From assembly GCF_946886105.1 (NCBI RefSeq), contig NZ_CAMPHV010000063.1:1-23329 (forward strand): 23,329 nt of DNA, read 5' to 3'. The stretch's first letter is position 1; every line of letters begins with the position of its first letter. Below the pieces are notes generated by a model, which made no database searches, had not been told where the DNA came from, and saw only the letters and a list, made by a program, of their open reading frames with translations. The DNA is from an uncultured Pseudomonas sp. (GTDB lineage: Bacteria; Pseudomonadota; Gammaproteobacteria; Pseudomonadales; Pseudomonadaceae). Position numbers and translations under genes: made by a program. This document shows positions 16,226 to 23,329 of this stretch, in pieces.

Positions 16226-17623
16226 ATGCCGCTCCTCCGTCGCTGGCTGAACCAGGGCCTCGATCTATTCCAGGCCCACGCAGTGCTCGGCATGACGCTA
16301 ATTCTGCTACTCAGCCTGAGCGGACTGAGCTGGCATCTGCAGCAGATGTTCAGCCAACAATTGCACAATGCGGCGTTGAAGAATGCCCAGCTGTATACCA
16401 ACGCCCTCACCGAATTCCGCAGCCTCTATACCTCCGAGGTGGTCATGCGGGCTCGCCAGCACGGTATGACCATCAGCCACGACTACCAGAACGACCCGCA
16501 AGCCATCCCGTTGCCGGCGACCATGAGCATGTTGCTCGGCAATCGCCTGGGCAAACAGGGTTCGTCGCTGCATACCCGCCTTTACAGCCCTTATCCGTTT
16601 CCCTGGCGAACGCAGGAAGGCGGCCTGCGCGATAGCTTCGCCGAACAGGCCTGGCAAGCCTTGCAAGCCAACCCCGAGCAGCCGTTCTATCGTTTCGAGC
16701 AGCAGGGTGAGCAGTTGATACTGCGCTATGCCACGGCCGACCGCATGCGCGCCGCCTGTGTCGACTGCCATAACAACCATGCGGATTCGCCCCGACGCGA
16801 CTGGCAGATCGGCGACTTGCGCGGCGTTCTGGAGGTGGATCAAACCCTCGATATAGCCCCGCTCAATGCCCGCCCACTGCTGTTCGAAATGGCAGGTGTG
16901 ACCCTGGCGCTCCTTGCCCTGCTCAGCGCCCTGCTCGCCCTGATCATCGGGCGCCTGCACCGCGCCCGGGAGCAAGCGCAGTGCCTGAGCCAGGAGTTGG
17001 AGCTGATCAACAAGGCGCTACAGCGGGAAATAACCAATCGCCATCGGGCCGAACACAACCTGCGCACCACCAACGAAACCTTGCTGCAGCTGACCCATCA
17101 GGACCCGCTGACGCAGATCGCCAATCGCCGCTGCTTCGAATACACCCTCGCCCTGGAATGGAAGCGCGCCCAGCGCCTGGCCAACCCGATCAGCCTGATC
17201 ATGGCCGATATCGATCATTTCAAGGATTACAACGACCACTATGGCCACCAAGCCGGCGACCGCTGCCTACAACGGGTCGCAGCACTGCTGCAGGCGAAGG
17301 TGCAGCGACCCACCGACCTGGTGGCCCGCTACGGTGGTGAGGAGTTCGTCATAGTGCTGCCGGATACCGCCATCGAGGCCGCGCTGGCCCTGGCCGAAAC
17401 CATGCGCGAAGGTGTGCAGACCCTGCATCTGGAGCATGTCGCCTCGCCCACCGCCACCTGGGTGACCTTGAGCCTGGGCGTCGCCTGCCTGGTCCCGGGC
17501 AGCGACACAACCTCGGCGCAACTGCTGCAAATCGCCGACCGCGCGCTCTACCGGGCCAAGGCGACCGGTCGCAATCGCAGCGAAGTCGGCACCGCTGAAC
17601 AGACCGGGCCGCCCACGGCGTAG
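16226..17623 (+). CDS. Membrane diguanylate cyclase with periplasmic haem-binding (Tll0287/DUF3365-like) sensor
   Basis: A 465-residue enzyme expected to make c-di-GMP from two GTP. Layout: membrane helix about 20-37, periplasmic domain about 38-215, second helix about 220-242, short coiled linker (to about 290), GGDEF domain about 290-450. The periplasmic part has a CVDCH (CxxCH, C178-H182) c-type haem motif in the sequence setting of DUF3365/Tll0287-like sensors (TADRMRAACVDCHNNHADSP...WQIGDLRGVLEV). The active site is GGEEF (370-374), with an intact inhibitory I-site RPTD (361-364) exactly five residues earlier, so product inhibition is expected. The GGAG before the ATG is distant (11 bases). 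It is divergent from prfB and convergent with the exosortase gene, whose stop is 36 bases away. Haem binding and a redox or gas signal are inferences. Confidence 0.93.
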   Translation: MPLLRRWLNQGLDLFQAHAVLGMTLILLLSLSGLSWHLQQMFSQQLHNAALKNAQLYTNALTEFRSLYTSEVVMRARQHGMTISHDYQNDPQAIPLPATMSMLLGNRLGKQGSSLHTRLYSPYPFPWRTQEGGLRDSFAEQAWQALQANPEQPFYRFEQQGEQLILRYATADRMRAACVDCHNNHADSPRRDWQIGDLRGVLEVDQTLDIAPLNARPLLFEMAGVTLALLALLSALLALIIGRLHRAREQAQCLSQELELINKALQREITNRHRAEHNLRTTNETLLQLTHQDPLTQIANRRCFEYTLALEWKRAQRLANPISLIMADIDHFKDYNDHYGHQAGDRCLQRVAALLQAKVQRPTDLVARYGGEEFVIVLPDTAIEAALALAETMREGVQTLHLEHVASPTATWVTLSLGVACLVPGSDTTSAQLLQIADRALYRAKATGRNRSEVGTAEQTGPPTA

Positions 17624-17659
17624 GGTGGAGCCTTGTCCGTTGCGGTGGGCAGGAGCGTT

Positions 17660-19030
17660 TCACCATTGCTCGGCCGTGCTCACCGCGCGCCAGGGCCCTG
17701 GCGAATCGCCAGCGAGGGCCGCCCAGTACCAGGCCGAGTTATCGCTGAAGGTCTGCCCGCTGGCATCCTCGATGTATTCGCAGACCCGCAAGCGCACCCC
17801 GTGCCCGTCGGCGATGAAGCAGCGCTGCAGGCCGGCGCCCTCGGTACGCTGCTCCAGATGCATGGCCTCGATGCGATAACCCAGGCCGCGGTAACAATCC
17901 GCCGCCGGGTGCAATTTGCGTGTCGGCCGGGTGACATGGCGCAGCGTGACCAGGCGCGGGCCGGCGCTGAAACGGGCGATGGCGCCGGGAAACTGCGTGG
18001 CGAAACGCTGCTCCACCGCCGACAGCGCCAGCGGCCGTAATGTCTGATCGGCGAAACGAGTGGGCCACTCGATGAAATTACCGCTGCGCGGCTCGGGCGC
18101 CGCCGGCTGCTTCAGCAGCGGCCAAAGCGCCAGCGCCACGAACGCCAGCGCCAACAGGCACTGCACCAACGGTGCGAGCCGTGGCCTGTCCAGCGCTGCG
18201 GCAAGCGGCGGCGCACCTGTGGCCCCGGCGGCGACATAACGCAGCACCAGCGCACAGACCGCGACGAACACCAGCAAACCGGTGCCCTCGTGCATCCAGC
18301 CCGGCCAATCCAGGCGCCCGGTCTCCTGCAACACCAGCACGCTGTTGCGCAGGATATTGCCGACCAATACCAGCCCACCGAGCCACGGCAGGCGCCGCAG
18401 CAACTGACGATCGCTCAAGCGCAGCCAGGCGGCCGTGGCGAACGCGGTGAAATACGCGACCCAAGCCATCTGGATACCCGAACAAGGCGCATCGACCATC
18501 ACCAATTGCCCGGCCACTTCCAGCGTGCTGCCCTGACGCAATACCTCCAGCCCACCCGCACGCAACAGCCAGGCGCTGACCTCGGCGGTCAGCACCCGCA
18601 GCGGATACCCGACGAAGAACTGCAGCGACGACATGATCGGCAGCGCCAAAAATCCCAGCCCCAGCCAGGCCAGCAGCGCCTGGCCCGGCGTGCGCAGGGC
18701 CAGCACCGCGCCGAACAGCGCCAACACCGCCAGCACCGCGCGCAACAGAGGCGGCAACCCCGGCGCCAGCGCGACCAGGGCGCAGAGCAGCAATGCCGAC
18801 AGCAACCAGGGCAGCCGCGGTGCAGCCGACAATTGCCGGCGTTCGCGCCACAGCATCAGTGCCAAAGCGAGCAGCGCGACTATGCCGAACGGGTCATCGG
18901 AGCCATCGCCCATCCGCCGCACGCTCCATTCCCAAGCCGGCCACAGCGCCAGCGCCGGTAGCAGCAACCACAGCCACGCGGGCGGTTCGACAAAACCGCG
19001 CGCCGCGCCGATCCGCCAGACGGCGTCCAT
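17660..19030 (-). CDS. Exosortase with C-terminal EpsI-like extension
   Basis: A 456-residue multi-span membrane protein of the exosortase/archaeosortase family, transpeptidase-like enzymes that cut C-terminal PEP-CTERM-type signals. About eight hydrophobic helices occupy residues 17-310. The catalytic triad is complete: Cys183 (VDAPCSGIQMAW), Arg228 (GNILRNSVLV) and His247 (GWMHEGTGLLVF). After the last helix a soluble domain of about 145 residues contains HPAADCYRGLGYRIE, resembling the H-P-x-x-C-x-x-x-x-G-W region of EpsI/DUF3485. The ATG follows the TGA of the upstream vWA gene without a gap (TGAATG), so the two are coupled. I recall a Pseudomonas exosortase subtype called XrtQ with one partner, but cannot confirm that this is it. 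Confidence 0.93.
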   Translation of the reverse strand: MDAVWRIGAARGFVEPPAWLWLLLPALALWPAWEWSVRRMGDGSDDPFGIVALLALALMLWRERRQLSAAPRLPWLLSALLLCALVALAPGLPPLLRAVLAVLALFGAVLALRTPGQALLAWLGLGFLALPIMSSLQFFVGYPLRVLTAEVSAWLLRAGGLEVLRQGSTLEVAGQLVMVDAPCSGIQMAWVAYFTAFATAAWLRLSDRQLLRRLPWLGGLVLVGNILRNSVLVLQETGRLDWPGWMHEGTGLLVFVAVCALVLRYVAAGATGAPPLAAALDRPRLAPLVQCLLALAFVALALWPLLKQPAAPEPRSGNFIEWPTRFADQTLRPLALSAVEQRFATQFPGAIARFSAGPRLVTLRHVTRPTRKLHPAADCYRGLGYRIEAMHLEQRTEGAGLQRCFIADGHGVRLRVCEYIEDASGQTFSDNSAWYWAALAGDSPGPWRAVSTAEQW

Positions 19031-21055
19031 TCAGAGTTGCTCCTGGCGGGCGTGCTGGCGCGCCAGCCAGCCCATACCCAGGGCCGCGACCAGCAGCATC
19101 AGCCAGGCGCTCGGCTCGGGCGTGCCCGACACCACCGCCCCGATCGCCTGGTTACTCACGCCCTGGGGCAGCGGCAATGGCTGCTTGACGCTGGCGGCAG
19201 CGGCTGGATCGGTGTTGCGCACCCGTTCGTCCACCGCAATAAACGAGGTGTAGGGCGTCAGCAGGCTGTACTTCAGGCCAATATCGAGAATCGCCTGGCT
19301 ATGGCTGTAGCCGCCTTCCAGGGTTTCCTGATCGGTGAGGCTGGCGACCTTGTGTCGCGCCCACAGATAGCCCAGCGCCTGGTTGTTCTCGCGGGCCATC
19401 TCGGGCTTGATCGGCACGCTCACCCGGTACGGCCCGGCGGCGCCGCGGCCCGACACCTGCAAGTTGCCGCGCGCCTCGCCGCGCCATTTACCGAACACCA
19501 CCAGCGGCCGCTGGGCGAACAGGTCCGGCAAGGCCACAGGCTCGACGTCGTAGACTTCCAGCCCGTCGAAACGCACCTGCGGGTCGGCCAGCACCGGCGC
19601 ATCGATCATCTGCCGGAAGCGTTCGGCCTGCTGGTCCGCCGACGCCTCGTTGATAATCACGAAGGGCTCGCCCTGCCCGGCCCGCGCCAAGCCCTCGATC
19701 AACTGACGGTTGACCGAAGTGCCGATACCGAAGGCGAACAGATTGGCCTTGTCGAGGTTGCTGCGCACCAGTTCGAAGGCCTCGCGCTCCACCGTCACAA
19801 AGCCATCGGTGACCACCACGAAGCTGCGTGCCCGTTCGGGATCGGCCGGCACCGCCAGGGCCTGGCGCAATGCAGGCAACAGTTCGGTGCCGCCCGAGCC
19901 CATCTGCGTATCGAGCATGTCCAGGGCCTGGCGAATATTCTCCGGCGTAGCCGCCTGCGACTCGGCGGCGAGCATGCGACTACTGCCGGCGAACAGCAGC
20001 ACATTGAAGCTGTCGGCCGGGCGCAGGCCACCGATCAAATCGTTGAGCAGGCGCTTGGCGGTATCCAGCGGGAAGCCGTGCATGGAGCCGGAAATATCCA
20101 CCACGAAGATGTATTCGCGTGGCACCAGCATCTTGCTTTGCACTTTGGCCGGCGGTGCGATCAACGCCATGAAGAAATTCTCGTCGGCGCCTTTGGAGAG
20201 CAACACGCCGCTCTCGAAACTGGCGCCGCTCAAGCGATAGTCGAGGATGAAATCGCGGTTGTTGCTCTGCCCCGCGTCGGCGCCCAGGCTGACCGTCGCC
20301 TCGCTCGGCTTGGCCTGCTGCACCTCGATGTGGTGGCTTGGCGAGCGGATAGCGGCCAGCGGCACCGGCGCCTGCAACTCGACCGCGAGCGAAAAAGCGT
20401 CCCGGCTCGCTTCGCCCTCGAGCAGATAAGGTGTGCTGACCCAAGGCCCGGCCTTATCGCTCTCACTGCCGACGCTGCCGTTGTAGCGCGGCCCGACCAC
20501 CGTGGGGAAGACGAAGCTGTAGACGCCATCGGTGGGCAACAGCAACTCGGTATAACGCAGCTCCACATCGACCACATCGCCGGGCAGGATATTCGCGACA
20601 TTCATCTGGAAGACGTTTTCGCGGTGCTGTTCGAGCAGCGCCGCGGTCTTGCCGGCACTCTTGGCCTGTTGATATTCCTTCTTGGCCTTCTGCTTCTCGC
20701 GGATCTGCGCCCGCAACTCGCGCTCGCCCAGGCGTACGGTCATGCCGTACACCGCCGCGCGGGTCGAGCCGGGGAACACGTAACGCGCCTCCAGCGCCCG
20801 CGTGCCCTCGTTGCGGTATTGCTGAACGACCCGCACATCGGCGATCACCCCGAGCACCCGCACCTCGACCTTGGTGGACTTGAGCGGCAAACGATCGACC
20901 GTGGGATCGTCGCTCTGCACCGCGAAATACGGGCTTTCGCTGCGCTCGGCGGCGGTTTGCGCATTGGCCAGCGCAGGCTGCAGCAGGACCACTGCGATCA
21001 GCAATCCAAGCCTGCGACCGATGCTGGCTCTGGTAGTGGATAAACAATGAAACAT
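19031..21055 (-). CDS. VIT and vWA domain surface protein with PEP-CTERM-like sorting signal
   Basis: A 674-residue exported protein, probably the substrate of the coupled exosortase. A signal peptide (about 1-32, ending ANA-QT) leads to a VIT domain (about 45-170, YRNEGTRALEARYVFPGS...LEQHRENVFQMNVANILPGD). A vWA domain (about 314-490) has an intact MIDAS: D320-x-S322-x-S324 (FVVDISGSMHGFP), T390 (GSGGTELLP), D417 (VVTDGF). The C-terminus is TPEPSAW (PEP at 646-648), a short hydrophobic helix and a basic end (RQHARQ), the tripartite exosortase signal. The middle resembles the 'marine proteobacterial sortase target protein' family (inter-alpha-trypsin-inhibitor heavy-chain-like), whose relatives use a sortase instead. 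GGGAG lies about eight bases before the ATG. Role unknown; metal-dependent adhesion is suggested by the MIDAS. Confidence 0.93.
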   Translation of the reverse strand: MFHCLSTTRASIGRRLGLLIAVVLLQPALANAQTAAERSESPYFAVQSDDPTVDRLPLKSTKVEVRVLGVIADVRVVQQYRNEGTRALEARYVFPGSTRAAVYGMTVRLGERELRAQIREKQKAKKEYQQAKSAGKTAALLEQHRENVFQMNVANILPGDVVDVELRYTELLLPTDGVYSFVFPTVVGPRYNGSVGSESDKAGPWVSTPYLLEGEASRDAFSLAVELQAPVPLAAIRSPSHHIEVQQAKPSEATVSLGADAGQSNNRDFILDYRLSGASFESGVLLSKGADENFFMALIAPPAKVQSKMLVPREYIFVVDISGSMHGFPLDTAKRLLNDLIGGLRPADSFNVLLFAGSSRMLAAESQAATPENIRQALDMLDTQMGSGGTELLPALRQALAVPADPERARSFVVVTDGFVTVEREAFELVRSNLDKANLFAFGIGTSVNRQLIEGLARAGQGEPFVIINEASADQQAERFRQMIDAPVLADPQVRFDGLEVYDVEPVALPDLFAQRPLVVFGKWRGEARGNLQVSGRGAAGPYRVSVPIKPEMARENNQALGYLWARHKVASLTDQETLEGGYSHSQAILDIGLKYSLLTPYTSFIAVDERVRNTDPAAAASVKQPLPLPQGVSNQAIGAVVSGTPEPSAWLMLLVAALGMGWLARQHARQEQL

Positions 21056-21150
21056 GGCGACGCTCCCCGTGAGTTATGCAAAACACGGGAGCAATGCTGC
21101 GGTCGCTTTATGATGGGAGTTTGTAGCCGCGGTGGTGATTGTGTGGGGTT

Positions 21151-21342
21151 TAGCGGGCCGTTGAAAAACGTAGGCGAGGCAGCCGAGACAATACCGATGG
21201 CGGCCCCGCAAAAACAGGCGAGGAAGCGACTGGGGTCGCACTCGACTTTACGGGCTGTAAATGAGCATTCCGACTGGGCTCGCATCCGAGCCTGTTTTTA
21301 ACGCCGTATCGGCAACGCAGGTAGTTTTTCAACAGCCTGCTA
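21151..21342 (-). repeat. MITE-like element, copy A (192 bp)
   Basis: Terminal inverted repeats are TAGCGGGCCGTTGAAAAAC (21151-21169) and GTTTTTCAACAGCCTGCTA (21324-21342), 19 bases with two mismatches, flush with TA at both ends. The adjoining CGTAGGCGAGGCAGCCGAGA and GTATCGGCAACGCAGGTA blocks and an internal GCTGTAAATGAGCATT are shared with copy B in the opposite orientation. No transposase is encoded. Confidence 0.75.
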
Positions 21343-21384
21343 GCGGGCCGTCGAACACCGAGTGGAGGTTTCAACGGCCTGTCA
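21341..21384. repeat. Minimal MITE-like unit abutting copy A
   Basis: TAGCGGGCCGTCGAA (21341-21355) is followed after 13 bases by TTTCAACGGCCTGTCA (21369-21384), a degenerate pair of the same terminal repeats with almost no interior. It shares its first TA with the end of copy A. Confidence 0.5.
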
Positions 21385-21401
21385 GCACCAGCGGGGGCAG
21401 C

Positions 21402-22091
21402 TTAGCCGGCGTTCTGTTGCAGCTTCACCTGGGTTTCCAGTTCGGTCTTGAGCGCCGGGTCGAGCTTGAGCTGGCGGGCCAGTTCGTCCAGATAGGCGCG
21501 CTCCATGAAGTGCTCTTCATCGACTATCAACACACTGGCCAGGTACATCTCAGCGGCCATTTCCGGGGTTGTCGCCGCGCGGGAAACGTCGACCGGATCG
21601 AGGGGCTTGTTCAGTTCGGCTTCGAGCCAGCCTTGCAGCTCGGCGTCGCCGGTCAATTTGCTGAACTCGCCCTCGATCAACTGGCGCTCGCGCGCATCGA
21701 CATGGCCATCGGCCTTGGCCGCCGCCACCAAGGCTTTGAGAATCGCCTGGCTGTGCAGCTCGACCTGCGGCGCCGGCAGCCGGTCCAGGGTCTGCGGCTC
21801 GCCTTGCGGCGCATTCGCTTGCTGCGCCTGCCAATTGCCGTAAGCCTTGTAGGCGATCACCCCGAGCGCCGCCAAGCCGCCATAGGTCAGCGCCTTGCCG
21901 CCGAATTTGCGGGCCTTCTTGTTGCCCAGCAGCAGACCCAAGGCGCCTGCGCCCAGCGCACCGCCGGCAGCCCCGGTCAACAGACTATTCAAACCACCGC
22001 CGGCACTGCTGCCGGATTTGTTGCCGGATTGCTTCTGCAACAAGTCCTGGCCGGATTTCAGTAATTGATCGAGCAAGCCGCGACTATTCAT
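21402..22091 (-). CDS. DUF533 / TerB-like inner-membrane protein (YebE-like)
   Basis: A 229-residue protein. Residues about 1-35 are polar with a Gly/Ser-rich linker, followed by a glycine/alanine-rich hydrophobic stretch (LLTGAAGGALGAGALGLLLG) and a second hydrophobic segment (ALTYGGLAALGVIAYKAYGNW), as in DUF533/YebE. The C-terminal half (about 115-225) is a TerB-like helical domain with acidic KADGHVDARERQLIEGEF and VDEEHFMERAYLDELA segments that often bind divalent metal in this fold. The ATG at 22091 is chosen for its GGGAG about eight bases upstream; the frame is open to 22133. Function is unknown; YebE is envelope-stress-induced in E. coli. It is divergent from the LapG-like gene. Confidence 0.88.
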   Translation of the reverse strand: MNSRGLLDQLLKSGQDLLQKQSGNKSGSSAGGGLNSLLTGAAGGALGAGALGLLLGNKKARKFGGKALTYGGLAALGVIAYKAYGNWQAQQANAPQGEPQTLDRLPAPQVELHSQAILKALVAAAKADGHVDARERQLIEGEFSKLTGDAELQGWLEAELNKPLDPVDVSRAATTPEMAAEMYLASVLIVDEEHFMERAYLDELARQLKLDPALKTELETQVKLQQNAG

Positions 22092-22121
22092 GCAATTTCT
22101 CCCACTGGGTCTGCGAATGAC

Positions 22122-22161
22122 GTAGGGGCCCATTCTAGGCAGCCGGGCGCACGCGCCCTAC
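22122..22161. repeat. Short inverted repeat GTAGGGGCC / GCGCCCTAC
   Basis: GTAGGGGCC (22122-22130) is imperfectly inverted at GCGCCCTAC (22153-22161), a small repeat of the kind seen between Pseudomonas genes, between the divergent DUF533 and LapG-like genes. Confidence 0.35.
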
Positions 22162-22268
22162 CGCAAGAGTGCTTCTAAAAATTGCTGTACGGGAGAATCG
22201 ACGACAGCTCGTCGGTTTATTGTCACCGAATAGCTCGAATAGTGGCCGGCGTCACAGTTGCTGAGTCT

Positions 22269-22297
22269 TTGACGCCCATAGGATGGCACCACAAAAT
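22269..22297 (+). promoter_or_regulatory. Candidate sigma-70 promoter of the LapG-like gene
   Basis: TTGACG (22269-22274), 17 bases, then CAAAAT (22292-22297), about 50 bases before the ATG. The -35 matches 5 of 6 and the -10 matches 4 of 6. Spacing is ideal. Confidence 0.45.
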
Positions 22298-22347
22298 TCC
22301 TTCACGGCAAAAGGCTATCAAGAGCCGACGCCGGAGATTGCCCTTTG

Positions 22348-23010
22348 ATGCCAATTCGCGCCCCTCGCCTTGCCCCGCATAAGCTGCGCTGCCTGCTGGC
22401 CAGTTGCTGGCTGTTCAGCCCGGCGCTGGTCGCCGAGCTGCCCGGCGCTGCCCTGCCGCAAGCGCTGAGTGACGCGCGCATGGCCAGTTGGCAGAACCTG
22501 CTGGACACGGCTGGCAACGATGCGGAAAGCGCCAAGCTGCAGCGGGTCAATCGCTTTATCAATCGCTCGATAACCTTCGTCGATGACCAACAGGCCTGGG
22601 GCGCCGAAGATTACTGGGCCACGCCGGCGCAAACCCTGAACCGCGGCCTCGGCGACTGCGAAGATTTCGCCATCGCCAAGTACTTCAGCCTGGTGCGCAT
22701 GGGCGTGCCAAGCGAGAAGCTGCGCCTGACCTTCGTCAAAGCGCTCAAGCAGAACCAGGCGCATATGGTGCTGACCTACTACCCCAGCCCCGGCGCACAA
22801 CCGCTGATCCTCGACAACCTCGACCCGCAGATCCGCCCCGCCAGCGAGCGCAGCGATCTATTGCCGGTGTACTCGTTCAACGATCTCGGGGTGTTCCTGG
22901 CCAAGGCGCCGCAGCGCGTCAGCCAGCCGCCGCAATTTCTCGCGCGCTGGAGCGAGCTGACCGAACGGGCCATGGCCGACGGTTCGGCGCCTACCGCTCC
23001 GCGCGGCTAA
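22348..23010 (+). CDS. LapG-like periplasmic cysteine protease (BTLCP, peptidase C93)
   Basis: A 220-residue bacterial transglutaminase-like cysteine protease. A signal peptide covers about residues 12-30 (LRCLLASCWLFSPALVA). The triad is Cys104 (GLGDCEDFAIAKY), His139 (AHMVLTYY) and Asp156 (ILDNLD), with C-H and H-D spacing of 35 and 17, close to LapG. D103 and E105 beside the Cys correspond to the residues that bind calcium in LapG. LapG cuts the N-terminal anchor of giant adhesins such as LapA when c-di-GMP is low and LapD releases it. No lapD or adhesin gene is in this window, so orthology to LapG is unproven. The ATG at 22348 is preferred to the TTG at 22345, although its GGAG is 11 bases away. 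Confidence 0.9.
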   Translation: MPIRAPRLAPHKLRCLLASCWLFSPALVAELPGAALPQALSDARMASWQNLLDTAGNDAESAKLQRVNRFINRSITFVDDQQAWGAEDYWATPAQTLNRGLGDCEDFAIAKYFSLVRMGVPSEKLRLTFVKALKQNQAHMVLTYYPSPGAQPLILDNLDPQIRPASERSDLLPVYSFNDLGVFLAKAPQRVSQPPQFLARWSELTERAMADGSAPTAPRG

Positions 23011-23046
23011 GAGCCACACCCAACTCGTTTATCGCAGCAAGACATT

Positions 23047-23192
23047 TAGCAGGCTGTTGAAAAACTACCTGCGTTGCCGATACTGCGTTAAAAACGGCCT
23101 CAAAATGCTCATTTACAGCACGTAAACTGCGCTTTTTCGGCCGTTTTTGCCTTGTCTCGGCTGCCTCGCCTACGTTTTTCAACGGCCTGTTA
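23047..23192 (+). repeat. MITE-like element, copy B (146 bp)
   Basis: Ends are TAGCAGGCTGTTGAAAAAC (23047-23065) and GTTTTTCAACGGCCTGTTA (23174-23192), inverted with two mismatches. Inner blocks TACCTGCGTTGCCGATAC and CTCGGCTGCCTCGCCTAC match copy A in reverse orientation. The interior is shorter and also has a small stem (AAAACGGCC / GGCCGTTTT). Confidence 0.75.
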
Positions 23193-23236
23193 GAGCGGAT
23201 GCATGCTGAATTGCATTCGGTCCAGAAGCGCACTTC

Positions 23237-23301
23237 GTAGCCCGGATGAAATCCGGGAATATGTGTGGCGGACACCGCTCCCCGGATTGCATCCGGGCTA
23301 C
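23237..23301. repeat. GTAGCCCGGAT-type inverted repeat
   Basis: GTAGCCCGGATGAAATCCGGG (from 23237, itself containing a small hairpin) is inverted as CCCGGATTGCATCCGGGCTAC (23281-23301). It is a common intergenic repeat in Pseudomonas and relatives. Confidence 0.7.
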
Positions 23302-23329
23302 AAAAGCATCCACGAAACATGATTAGCAC

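Larger units (their letters stand above)
21056..21401. other. Gene-free interval filled by MITE-like repeats
   Basis: The 346 bases between the vWA and DUF533 genes contain no ORF I would accept. From 21151 to 21384 they consist of a MITE-like element and an adjoining shorter one. The first 95 bases, upstream of the vWA start, should hold its promoter, but I see no convincing boxes. Confidence 0.6.
23011..23329. other. Gene-free interval with two repeat elements at the window end
   Basis: The last 319 bases hold MITE-like copy B (23047-23192) and a GTAGCCCGGAT-type inverted repeat (23237-23301). I see no terminator for the LapG-like gene apart from these structures, and no credible ORF. Confidence 0.6.

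Noticed and set aside
19037..21043. Open frame of 668 codons on the plus strand opposite the vWA gene
   Set aside because: Its protein is His/Gln/Arg-rich without any domain and follows from GC-biased codon usage of the real gene, which has signal peptide, VIT, vWA and PEP-CTERM features.

Overview
The window is a high-GC, gene-dense piece of a gammaproteobacterial chromosome, most probably from Pseudomonas in the broad sense. The reasons are the protein families, the repeat types (GTAGGAGCCAGC-, TAGGGTGGGTTA- and GTAGCCCGGAT-type inverted repeats) and a gene order that, as far as I remember it, follows P. aeruginosa PAO1 PA3683-PA3701: DUF72, small protein, tsaB, adk, ppc, small protein, DUF4398 lipoprotein, OmpA lipoprotein LptF, TIGR00266 protein, QEGLA protein, TetR, lysS, prfB. 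No database was searched, so species-level placement and PAO1 comparisons are from memory.

Layout: 80-2127 (minus) holds a DUF72 protein, a small coupled ORF and tsaB (tRNA t6A). 2128-2551 has no gene but is rich in inverted repeats. 2552-7064 (minus) holds a secreted class C acid phosphatase that seems to interrupt the ancestral tsaB-adk order, then adk and ppc. 7246-9140 (plus) holds a small RHH-like protein and an envelope pair, a DUF4398 lipoprotein and the OmpA-like lipoprotein LptF, behind a possible ECF-sigma promoter. 9206-13215 (minus) holds a small membrane protein, a TIGR00266/AIM24 protein, and a probable TetR-lipoprotein-QEGLA operon whose last protein carries an HExxxH motif. 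13318-16063 (minus) holds lysS and prfB, the latter with the classic +1 programmed frameshift.

From about 16.2 kb onward the content looks accessory. A membrane diguanylate cyclase with a periplasmic CxxCH haem motif (plus) converges on a two-gene minus-strand operon. That operon encodes a VIT/vWA secreted protein with a C-terminal PEP-CTERM-like signal and, directly coupled to it (TGAATG), an exosortase with an intact Cys-Arg-His triad and a C-terminal EpsI-like extension. This is a self-contained one-enzyme, one-substrate surface-sorting system with no exopolysaccharide cluster in view, and it is the most notable system in the window. Beyond it lie a DUF533/TerB-like membrane protein and a LapG-like periplasmic calcium-type cysteine protease. 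These two are bracketed by inverted copies of a small MITE-like repeat with 19-bp terminal inverted repeats.

Together the right half encodes cell-envelope and surface functions (c-di-GMP synthesis, surface-protein sorting, LapG-type proteolysis). The left half is mainly housekeeping: tRNA modification, nucleotide metabolism, anaplerosis and translation. No tRNA, rRNA, CRISPR array or intact insertion sequence was recognised.
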